Below are positions 1 to 6,221 of a stretch of 11,503 nt of DNA, in pieces. The notes below the pieces were generated by a model that had not been told where the DNA came from, made no database searches, and saw only the letters and a program-made list of their open reading frames with translations. Numbering within the stretch: the stretch's first letter is position 1; the number at the start of each line of letters is the position of its first letter. Source of the stretch: Methanobacterium sp. (GTDB lineage: Archaea; Methanobacteriota; Methanobacteria; Methanobacteriales; Methanobacteriaceae); assembly GCA_003164415.1 (NCBI GenBank), contig PLTK01000175.1, positions 1 to 11,503 on the forward strand, written 5' to 3'. Both the position numbers and the translations under genes were made by a program.

Positions 1-98
1 CCAAATGCTAAAGCTGTAACGTTGGCAAGGTATGCAGGTAACATAAAGTATATAGCATATGCTGATAAATTTATTACACTGACTACACTTGAGTCCAT
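1..98 (-). CDS. carS: CDP-archaeol synthase, N-terminal fragment (cut by window edge)
   Basis: Only the first 32 codons are present; the gene runs off the left edge. The family (CarS, formerly DUF46) is an integral membrane enzyme that transfers CMP from CTP to digeranylgeranylglyceryl phosphate, making CDP-archaeol, the branch point of archaeal polar lipids. The visible peptide starts MDSSVVSVINLSAYAIYFML and continues PAYLANVTALAF, then GG. This matches the hydrophobic first helix and the 'MLPAY-AN---FGG' signature at the start of this family. The ATG at 96-98 is fixed by a strong TGGAGGT ribosome binding site (104-110) five bases upstream. It is divergent from tes with 68 bases between the two starts. 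The assignment rests on a short fragment, but the signature is distinctive. Confidence 0.82.
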   Translation of the reverse strand, partial: MDSSVVSVINLSAYAIYFMLPAYLANVTALAF

Positions 99-166
99 AG
101 TTTACCTCCAATTTAAAACAAGATAATAATTATGTTAGCTACTTAAATAACGTTTTGGGTGAAATA
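99..166. promoter_or_regulatory. Divergent carS/tes promoter region
   Basis: These 68 bases separate the two divergent start codons, so both promoters must lie here or reach into the opposite coding sequence. Seen: TGGAGGT for carS on the minus strand (104-110); a TTTAAAAC-like TATA candidate for tes at about 113-119; a TTATTTAAG candidate for carS on the minus strand at about 143-152; and GGGTGA for tes at 157-162. The predicted transcripts would have short leaders and the two core promoters would overlap or nearly touch. TATA assignments are inference in AT-rich DNA. Confidence 0.4.
158..162 (+). promoter_or_regulatory. Ribosome binding site deciding the tes start
   Basis: GGTGA lies four bases before the ATG at 167. 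An in-frame TTG at 155 would place this site inside the coding region, so the ATG at 167 is preferred. Confidence 0.7.
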
Positions 167-1651
167 ATGGTTATAAAAAATACTAAAAGTCTGTGTCCGG
201 AGTGTCTTGCAGTGCTAGATGCTGAAGTATATGAGGATAAAGACAAAATAATGATAAAGAAAACGTGCAAAGAGCACGGAGAGTTTAATAATACTTATTG
301 GAGCGATTCAGAAGTTTATAAAAAAGCGGATCTTTACGGGAAAGTTGGTAAGGGAATTGAAAACCCTCAAACCATTGCTGGTTCTGAATGTCCTCAAAAT
401 TGTGGATTATGCGATGAACACGAGAGCCATACCGTTCTTGGACTTATCGATGTTACCAATAGATGTAACATGAAATGTCCAGTTTGTTTTGCCAATGCAG
501 CAGTTTCGAAAACTTTATACGAGCCAACCTATGAAGAAATTAGGACAATGCTCCAAAATTTAAGAAATAACCGGCCAGTTCCAACACCAGCTATACAATA
601 TGCTGGCGGTGAACCAACTGTTCGTAAAGATATTGTTGAATTAATAAAACTTGCCAAGGAAGAAGGATTTAGGCACACACAAATAGCCACAAATGGTATG
701 AGACTTGCCAGACTTCCTTCACTTGCAGTAGATCTTAAGGAAGCAGGATTAAATACTGTTTATCTTCAATTTGATGGAATAACAGAGGGTCCATATCTCA
801 AATTAAGAAATAGAAATATGTTAGATATTAAGCTTGCAGCAATTGAAAACTGTCGTAAAGCCAATCTTGGAATTGTATTAGTACCAACAATTTTGAAAGG
901 TGTTAACCATGACCAAATTGGTGATATACTCCGTTTTGCAGCCAAAAATATCGATATTATTAGGGGAGTAAACTTCCAACCAGTATCATTTGCAGGTAGA
1001 ACACCCGCAGAAGAGGTTGAAGCTCAACGTGTAACAGTCCCTGATTTTGAGAGAATGGTGGAAGAACAGACAGATGCTCAGATAAAAGCCGATGATTTTT
1101 ATCCAGCCAGTTGTGTAACCCCTGTTTCAGATTTTATAGAAGCAATAGATGGAAATCCAAAGGTATCATTTACATGCCATCCACATTGTGGAACCGGTAC
1201 ATATGTTTTTGTTGAAGAGGATGGAATGGTTCCAATCACACGATTCGTTGATGTTGACAGATTTTTCAACCTATTGAAAAGCAACACCAAGACTATGGAG
1301 AAGGGAGGACTGGTTAATAAGGCTAAAATTATTGCCAGGGCAACTGTAGCACTTCCTAAAACAGTGGATATGTCAAAATCTCCAGAGAGTGTTGATCTAA
1401 GAAGCATACTTACAGCTGTGTTTAAAGATAGATCATATAAATCACTTGGAGAATTCCACAGAAAAACACTCCTTATATCGTGCATGCATTTCATGGATCC
1501 ATTCAATTTCGATCAGGATAGGGTTAGAAGATGTGTTATCCATTATGCTGTTCCTGATGGAAGAATAATACCATTCTGTTCCATGAACACTATTTATAGG
1601 AAAGAGATTGAGGATAAATTCTCCAAACCATTTACTGAAATCTCTAAATAA
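167..1651 (+). CDS. tes: Tetraether lipid synthase-type radical SAM protein
   Basis: 494-residue radical SAM protein of the MJ0619/Tes family. Characterised members join the phytanyl chain ends of two archaeol-type lipids by forming sp3 C-C bonds, giving membrane-spanning tetraethers (GDGT). Visible: an N-terminal metal ribbon (CPEC at 10-13 and C34-x2-H37), a second Cys group (C75-x3-C79-x2-C82), then the radical SAM loop C100-x3-C104-x2-C107 inside NRCNMKCPVCF, followed by the GGEP motif. The C-terminal half has more Cys/His clusters (TCHPHCGTGTY; SCMHFMD; RRCVIHY), which fits a family known to carry several Fe-S clusters. Length fits the family. The ATG at 167 is chosen over an upstream TTG because of GGTGA. 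It is divergent from carS, another lipid gene, and 33 bases ahead of mptG. The same family was earlier linked to methanopterin methylation, and methanogens carry paralogs, so the exact substrate is inferred. Confidence 0.82.
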   Translation: MVIKNTKSLCPECLAVLDAEVYEDKDKIMIKKTCKEHGEFNNTYWSDSEVYKKADLYGKVGKGIENPQTIAGSECPQNCGLCDEHESHTVLGLIDVTNRCNMKCPVCFANAAVSKTLYEPTYEEIRTMLQNLRNNRPVPTPAIQYAGGEPTVRKDIVELIKLAKEEGFRHTQIATNGMRLARLPSLAVDLKEAGLNTVYLQFDGITEGPYLKLRNRNMLDIKLAAIENCRKANLGIVLVPTILKGVNHDQIGDILRFAAKNIDIIRGVNFQPVSFAGRTPAEEVEAQRVTVPDFERMVEEQTDAQIKADDFYPASCVTPVSDFIEAIDGNPKVSFTCHPHCGTGTYVFVEEDGMVPITRFVDVDRFFNLLKSNTKTMEKGGLVNKAKIIARATVALPKTVDMSKSPESVDLRSILTAVFKDRSYKSLGEFHRKTLLISCMHFMDPFNFDQDRVRRCVIHYAVPDGRIIPFCSMNTIYRKEIEDKFSKPFTEISK

Positions 1652-1684
1652 ATTTTTCAAAATTAATCTTTTTGGTAGTATCAA

Positions 1685-2677
1685 TTGATAATCGAAACAC
1701 CATCCCGACTTCATCTGACCCTGCTTGATCTTAATGGTATCTACGGTAGGATAGATGGAGGAGTAGGAATTACATTAAAAAATCCCTGCCTCAAAATTGG
1801 GGCCGAATCAGTCCATGATGGGGTTGAAGTGGAGTTTTCAAAATCTTGTCAACTTATAAATGGTCTTGTTGAGGATTACACAATTAAAATTGAAAATTCT
1901 ACCATTAAAATGAAGAATGCATTGAAAATTGAAGGTGACTTTAAATTTAGGGTAGAGTCTGCATTTCCTCCCCATTCGGGATTGGGATCTGGAACTCAGC
2001 TATCATTGGCGGTTGCCAAACTCATATCTGCTATGAATGATCAGGATTTAACAGCATTAGATCTGGCAAAAATAGTGGGAAGAGGTGGAACTTCCGGTAT
2101 TGGTGTTGAATCCTTTGAAAACGGCGGTTTCATAATTGATGGAGGTCATAAATGTGATGAAAAACAGGGATTTCTCCCATCGTCAGCATCGTGTGCAAGT
2201 CCACCACCAATTATTGCAAGGTATGACTTTCCAGAGGATTGGCGTCTAATTCTTGTGATACCTAATGTTGAAAGGGGTGTTTCAGGTGATAAGGAGGTAA
2301 ATGCGTTTCAAACATACTGTCCAATACCACTGGGCGAAGTTGAGAAATTATCGCATCTCATATTAATGAAACTCATGCCATCTATTTTAGAATCTGATCT
2401 TGATACTTTTGGAGAAGCTGTAAATAAAATACAAGGTATAGGATTTAAAAGAATAGAAAATAAACTTCAAAATCCCTATATAGCAAAAATTATGGATGAT
2501 TTAAGGGTTGCTGGTGCTGCTGGTGTTGGTATGAGTAGTTTTGGCCCAACTATCTTTGCTGTGACAGATACCAATGAACTAGATATAGTGAATGCAGCAA
2601 ACGATGCGCTGAAGGATGTTGGTGGTGAAATTATCAGTACCCGTGCTCAAAATAGTGGTGCTATACTATTAGACTAG
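1685..2677 (+). CDS. mptG: Beta-ribofuranosylphenol/aminobenzene 5'-phosphate synthase (methanopterin)
   Basis: 330-residue GHMP-superfamily protein recognised as beta-RFAP synthase. The enzyme condenses phosphoribosyl pyrophosphate with 4-hydroxybenzoate or p-aminobenzoate, releasing CO2 and pyrophosphate, in the first committed step to the arylribitol part of methanopterin. The N-terminus MIIETPSRLHLTLLDLNG is the family hallmark. The GHMP phosphate-binding loop PPHSGLGSGTQ lies at 95-105, and a Gly-rich segment, GAAGVGMSSFGP, lies near residue 280. The start is a TTG: it puts the family N-terminus exactly at residue 1, and GGTAGT (1674-1679) lies five bases upstream. The gene follows tes by 33 bases and precedes hacB by 21, so all three are probably co-transcribed. 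Full length, with no oddity apart from the TTG start and a modest ribosome binding site. Confidence 0.92.
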   Translation: MIIETPSRLHLTLLDLNGIYGRIDGGVGITLKNPCLKIGAESVHDGVEVEFSKSCQLINGLVEDYTIKIENSTIKMKNALKIEGDFKFRVESAFPPHSGLGSGTQLSLAVAKLISAMNDQDLTALDLAKIVGRGGTSGIGVESFENGGFIIDGGHKCDEKQGFLPSSASCASPPPIIARYDFPEDWRLILVIPNVERGVSGDKEVNAFQTYCPIPLGEVEKLSHLILMKLMPSILESDLDTFGEAVNKIQGIGFKRIENKLQNPYIAKIMDDLRVAGAAGVGMSSFGPTIFAVTDTNELDIVNAANDALKDVGGEIISTRAQNSGAILLD

Positions 2678-2698
2678 ACTTTATGAAGGTATGAAAAC

Positions 2699-3184
2699 AT
2701 GGAAAAGATTGAGGGAAAAGTTTGGAAATTTCGAGACAGTATTGACACAGATGTTATAATAGCTGGAAGATATCTTCGAACCTTCAGCCTAGATGATCTA
2801 TCAGCACATGTAATGGAAGCTGAAGATCCTAACTTTGCTGATAATGTCCAGAAAGGCGATATAATAGTTGCTGGATGGAATTTCGGATGTGGATCATCGA
2901 GGGAACAGGCTCCAGTTGCTTTAAAACATGCTGGTGTTTCAGCAATCATAGCAAAATCATTTGCACGAATATTCTATAGAAATGCAATAAATGTCGGACT
3001 TCCTGTAATTACAGCTGATGTTGAAGTAGATAAGGGAAATATCATGTCCATAGAACTTGGAAAGGGGATCATTGAAAACATGAGCACCGGGAAGAAATTT
3101 GAAATAAAACCATTTGACCAGTTTATGCTGGACATCCTGAACGATGGTGGACTTGTAAAACACCACCTCAAAACAAAGGAATAG
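2699..3184 (+). CDS. hacB: Homoaconitase small subunit (coenzyme B pathway), LeuD family
   Basis: 161-residue small subunit of the aconitase-X/LeuD family. It supplies the swivelling substrate-recognition domain to a separate Fe-S large subunit that is not in this window. The family motif NFGCGSSREQAP is at 61-72 and the active-site GRYLRT loop is at 23-28. In methanogens YLRT marks homoaconitase (HacB, as in MJ1271), which dehydrates and rehydrates homocitrate and longer homologues on the way to 2-oxosuberate and coenzyme B. The isopropylmalate isomerase subunit has YLVY-type loops instead. I therefore call HacB rather than LeuD. Length fits the family. AAGGT (2686-2690) precedes the ATG by eight bases. 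It follows mptG by 21 bases, so two cofactor genes share a likely transcript. The specificity call relies on the loop alone. Confidence 0.85.
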   Translation: MEKIEGKVWKFRDSIDTDVIIAGRYLRTFSLDDLSAHVMEAEDPNFADNVQKGDIIVAGWNFGCGSSREQAPVALKHAGVSAIIAKSFARIFYRNAINVGLPVITADVEVDKGNIMSIELGKGIIENMSTGKKFEIKPFDQFMLDILNDGGLVKHHLKTKE

Positions 3185-3447
3185 GTGTGAATTTTCTTAT
3201 CAAAATTTTTTAAAGATAAATACTTTTTTGATGATATTAAATCATTATATCGAATAAATTATAGGATATTATTATAGAATATTTTAAAATATTGTATGTT
3301 TTGAAAATATTTATTTAAATAAATTAAATATGCCAGTTAAGACAAATAAAAAAACTAGATAACTAAAAATAATATATTACATAAAAAAACTAATTTGAAT
3401 GAATATTTTATTAAATTTATTAAATTCAAATTTAAGGGAAGTAAAAA
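3185..3447. other. AT-rich intergenic region after hacB
   Basis: 263 bases, strongly AT-rich, with no credible ORF. The first 50 bases carry T runs (ATTTTTTAAAG near 3205-3215 and ACTTTTTTGA near 3223-3232), plausible U-rich archaeal terminators for the tes-mptG-hacB transcript. Two perfect 16-base palindromes lie at 3278-3293 and 3309-3324. The right end holds the promoter for the downstream zinc-finger gene (TATA-like AAATTTATTAAA near 3412-3424) and its ribosome binding site GGGAAGT (3436-3442). Confidence 0.45.
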
Positions 3448-4101
3448 ATGAAGTGTACTGTTTGCGGATCAGAATCCTGCGAAATATTAAAATCCAAGGG
3501 TAAATTTACTAGGGAACTTTTATTAAAATGTAATAAATGTGGAAACATTTTCAGAGAAGTTGTAGAGGTTGAAAAACCAATTGAAATAAGGGTAGTAGTA
3601 AGTGAATATGAATCATCCCATAAAACATCGGTGAAATTATATCCCGATGAATTTTTAGAGTTTGAGGGTATACTTGATCTTGATGGTCGTCCGGCTGAGA
3701 TAACATCAATTGAAAATAAAAGAAGTGGAAGGGTAATGTTTGCACCTGTAACTGAAATAGATACAATATGGGCAAATTACATAGACACACCTTCACGTGT
3801 TGGAATTTCAGTTGATTTTGGTGGAAGAATACTATCAAGAAAGGTTGAAGTGGACAGGGAATTTGAATTTACAATAGGCGATATTGTCAAAATTGGAGAT
3901 GTACTTTTCAAGATCAGGGGAATTAAAACCCAGGATCGAAAGATGAGAAAGGGTTTTGCAAAGGCTTTTGTTGTTAAAAGAATCTATGGAAAACCTGGAG
4001 ATGACCTCAAGCGTTATAAATATGATCTTACTTCTAAGATAATTAAAGTGGTTACCGTGCCCAACGATACCAATTATGATGATGATTATGATGAAGAATA
4101 G
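3448..4101 (+). CDS. HVO_0476-family archaeal zinc-finger protein (COG1326-like)
   Basis: 217-residue protein of unknown function that I recognise as the archaeal HVO_0476-type zinc-finger family. The N-terminus holds one zinc ribbon, C3-x2-C6 and C28-x2-C31 (MKCTVCG ... KCNKCG). The rest, about residues 45-200, looks like beta-rich small barrels with regular charged and hydrophobic alternation and no catalytic motif I can name. The last nine residues are acidic (NYDDDYDEE). No signal peptide or membrane segment is seen, so it is probably cytosolic, possibly nucleic-acid or protein binding. GGGAAGT lies five bases before the ATG. The stop codon lies inside the pcm reading frame. In other archaea, including haloarchaea, this family is found next to pcm, so a role linked to protein repair or translation is a fair inference. 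Confidence 0.75.
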   Translation: MKCTVCGSESCEILKSKGKFTRELLLKCNKCGNIFREVVEVEKPIEIRVVVSEYESSHKTSVKLYPDEFLEFEGILDLDGRPAEITSIENKRSGRVMFAPVTEIDTIWANYIDTPSRVGISVDFGGRILSRKVEVDREFEFTIGDIVKIGDVLFKIRGIKTQDRKMRKGFAKAFVVKRIYGKPGDDLKRYKYDLTSKIIKVVTVPNDTNYDDDYDEE

Positions 4102-4741
4102 AACAGATCTGGTTTTAAAATTATTAGAAATGGGCTATATAACGTCAGATATAGTTAAGGATGCAATGGAGAAGGTTCCAAGGGAAGAATTCATGACCCC
4201 TGAAACTAAAAACTACGCATACCTTGACAGACCAATACCTCTGGAAGAGGGTCAAACAATCTCAGCACCACATATGGTGGCCATTATATGCGAAAAATTG
4301 GCTCTTGAGAGGGGAATGCAAATTCTTGAAATAGGAACTGGATTTGGATACAATGCCGCAGTTGTTTCAGAGATAATAGGGCCAGAAGGACATGTTTACA
4401 CAATTGAGAGAATAGAAAAACTCAAAAATATAGCAGAACAGAATTTAAAACGTACAGGTTACTTAGATAATGTGACAGTAATATATGGTGACGGTACCAA
4501 TGGATATAAAGAAAAATCTCCCTATGATCGGATATATGCAACTGCAAGCGCGCCAAAAATTCCCGAACCCCTTAAAAAACAGTTAAAAATTGGTGGAAGA
4601 TTATTGACACCAATTGGACGTGATACATCGGTTCAAGAACTTTTATGTTTAAGCCGGGTTGGTCACGATGATTACAAAACATATAATCTCGGAGGAGTTG
4701 TTTTTGTTCCAATGATAGGGAAACATGGATGGCCCGAATAA
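4091..4741 (+). CDS. pcm: Protein-L-isoaspartate O-methyltransferase
   Basis: 216-residue class I methyltransferase that methylates L-isoaspartyl residues from aged Asn/Asp using SAM, starting their repair. The PIMT signature EGQTISAPHM is at 53-62 and the SAM-binding motif LEIGTGFGY at 79-87, followed by YTIER and a conserved YGDGTNGYKE segment. The C-terminal PIGR region is also typical. Length fits the family. The start is ambiguous: in-frame ATGs at 4076, 4079, 4082, 4088 and 4091 all fall in the end of the preceding gene, and no clear ribosome binding site precedes them. I choose 4091, the last, because it gives the usual N-terminus and lies just before the upstream stop (4099-4101). That suits translational coupling or reinitiation. 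Cytosolic. Confidence 0.92.
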   Translation: MKNRTDLVLKLLEMGYITSDIVKDAMEKVPREEFMTPETKNYAYLDRPIPLEEGQTISAPHMVAIICEKLALERGMQILEIGTGFGYNAAVVSEIIGPEGHVYTIERIEKLKNIAEQNLKRTGYLDNVTVIYGDGTNGYKEKSPYDRIYATASAPKIPEPLKKQLKIGGRLLTPIGRDTSVQELLCLSRVGHDDYKTYNLGGVVFVPMIGKHGWPE

Positions 4742-4878
4742 ATAAATAGGATCTACATAAAAGAAATTATATCCCTATTTTTCTAATAACTTTAAATCTA
4801 ATACCCTCTTGAATAATTAATTCTATTAATAAAAAAAACTATGTTATCATATTTTAAAAATATTTTAGGAATATAACC
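4742..4878 (+). other. pcm-methylthiotransferase gap with likely terminator and promoter
   Basis: 137 AT-rich bases. CCCTATTTTTCTAA near 4772-4785 is a plausible U-rich terminator for the upstream pair. The downstream start at 4879 is preceded by TTAGGA (4865-4870), a weak ribosome binding site eight bases away. No ORF of note. Confidence 0.35.
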
Positions 4879-6165
4879 ATGAAGATTTACATCGATACCT
4901 TTGGATGCACATTCAACCAGGCAGATTCACAGATAATGGCAGGCCTACTAACAAATAATGACGGAACCTTAACAGATTCTCCCGACGATGCCGATGTTAT
5001 CATAATGAACACATGTTACGTCAAGCATCCTACAGAGCAGAAAGTCATTAATAATATCCAAAAAATGAAAAAACAGTTTCCAGAAAAAAAACTGATAATC
5101 ACAGGTTGCATGGTTGAAATAGATCCAACTAAACTTGAAAAAGCAGCACCCGATGCAAGTTGGATAGGTCCGCATAGAATCCAATCCACACCATCCATAG
5201 TCAGATCTGTTCTTGAAGGTGAAATAATAAGATCAACAGGATATTCCAATGAATCTAAGGTTTGTCTTCCTAAAATACGTTCAAATCCCTTGATACATAT
5301 TATTCAAATTTGTGAGGGCTGTGATGGTGCATGCACTTACTGCTGCACCAGATTTGCCAGAGGGCCACTGCAGAGTTATCCCTCCGCAATGATCAAAAGA
5401 GAAGCTGAACAGGCGGTTGCTGAAGGATGTCGTGAAATACAATTAACAGCCCAGGACTCAGCAGCATACGGCAAAGATACTGGAGAATCACTTTCATCTC
5501 TAATGAATAAGGTAGCTGATATAAACGGAGAATTTAGGATAAGAGTGGGTATGATGCACCCAAAAAGCATGATAGGGGATGTTGAAGGGATAATAAGTGC
5601 CTTCAAAAGGGATAAGCTATATAAATTTTTACATATTCCAATTCAAAGCGGTAGTAACACAGTTCTTAACGAAATGAATCGTTGCCATACTGTAAAAGAA
5701 TTTAAAACTATAATATCCAGGTTTAAAGAGGAAATACCGGAAATTTCTATCTCAACCGACATAATAGTGGGATATCCCACCGAAGATGATGAAGCCTTTT
5801 CTGACACTCTGAAATTAATTAGTGAGATAAAACCGGATTTACTTCATATTTCCAAGTACAGGCACAGGCCAGGCACTAGCTCTTCCAATCTTGAAGAAAT
5901 AGATTATGAAACAATGAAAAAGCGTTCAAAGGCACTCAAACATTTAAAGTCTGAGATTTCCCTGGAAAAAAATCTTGAATTAGTTGGAACCAAACAACAT
6001 GTTCTAGTGACTGGTAAAGGAAGGAAAGGTGGCTATGTTGGACGTACAGATTCATATAAAACAGTAATAATTGAATCTGCTGAAATTGGAACATTTTTGG
6101 ACGTTGTTATTACCGGTGCAAAATCCACATATTTAATGGGTTCAATTGACCTGAAAATCAATTGA
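4879..6165 (+). CDS. tRNA t6A37 methylthiotransferase, archaeal e-MtaB/CDKAL1 type
   Basis: 428-residue MiaB-like radical SAM enzyme. This family inserts a methylthio group at C2 of threonylcarbamoyladenosine-37 in ANN-decoding tRNAs, giving ms2t6A and steadying codon pairing. Domains in order: an N-terminal UPF0004 domain holding the auxiliary cluster cysteines C10 (FGCTFNQADS), C46 (NTCYVK) and C77 (TGCMVE); a radical SAM core with C148-x3-C152-x2-C155 in GCDGACTYCCTRFARG, followed by typical segments such as HIPIQSGS and DIIVGYPTED; and a C-terminal TRAM RNA-binding domain at about 365-425. All six cluster ligands are present. Its own promoter is likely, given the 137-base gap, and it converges with the metal-resistance operon. 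The substrate is assigned by family: the archaeal/eukaryotic e-MtaB group rather than bacterial MiaB or RimO. Confidence 0.9.
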   Translation: MKIYIDTFGCTFNQADSQIMAGLLTNNDGTLTDSPDDADVIIMNTCYVKHPTEQKVINNIQKMKKQFPEKKLIITGCMVEIDPTKLEKAAPDASWIGPHRIQSTPSIVRSVLEGEIIRSTGYSNESKVCLPKIRSNPLIHIIQICEGCDGACTYCCTRFARGPLQSYPSAMIKREAEQAVAEGCREIQLTAQDSAAYGKDTGESLSSLMNKVADINGEFRIRVGMMHPKSMIGDVEGIISAFKRDKLYKFLHIPIQSGSNTVLNEMNRCHTVKEFKTIISRFKEEIPEISISTDIIVGYPTEDDEAFSDTLKLISEIKPDLLHISKYRHRPGTSSSNLEEIDYETMKKRSKALKHLKSEISLEKNLELVGTKQHVLVTGKGRKGGYVGRTDSYKTVIIESAEIGTFLDVVITGAKSTYLMGSIDLKIN

Positions 6166-6221
6166 ATAACCCTTTTTTAAACCATTAACTACTAATTTCT
6201 TTTTAATTTTAATGTGTGTGT
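6166..6221. terminator. Convergent gene boundary with T-run terminator
   Basis: 56 bases between two converging genes. AACCCTTTTTT (6168-6178), three bases after the methylthiotransferase stop, is a good archaeal U-rich terminator for the plus strand. No comparable T run is seen for the minus-strand ATPase, whose transcript may extend into the neighbour's 3' end. Confidence 0.5.

Noticed and set aside
1099..1714. Minus-strand open frames of 90-135 codons opposite the end of tes
   Set aside because: They are antisense to strong radical SAM and GHMP motifs, have no ribosome binding site and show no protein features.
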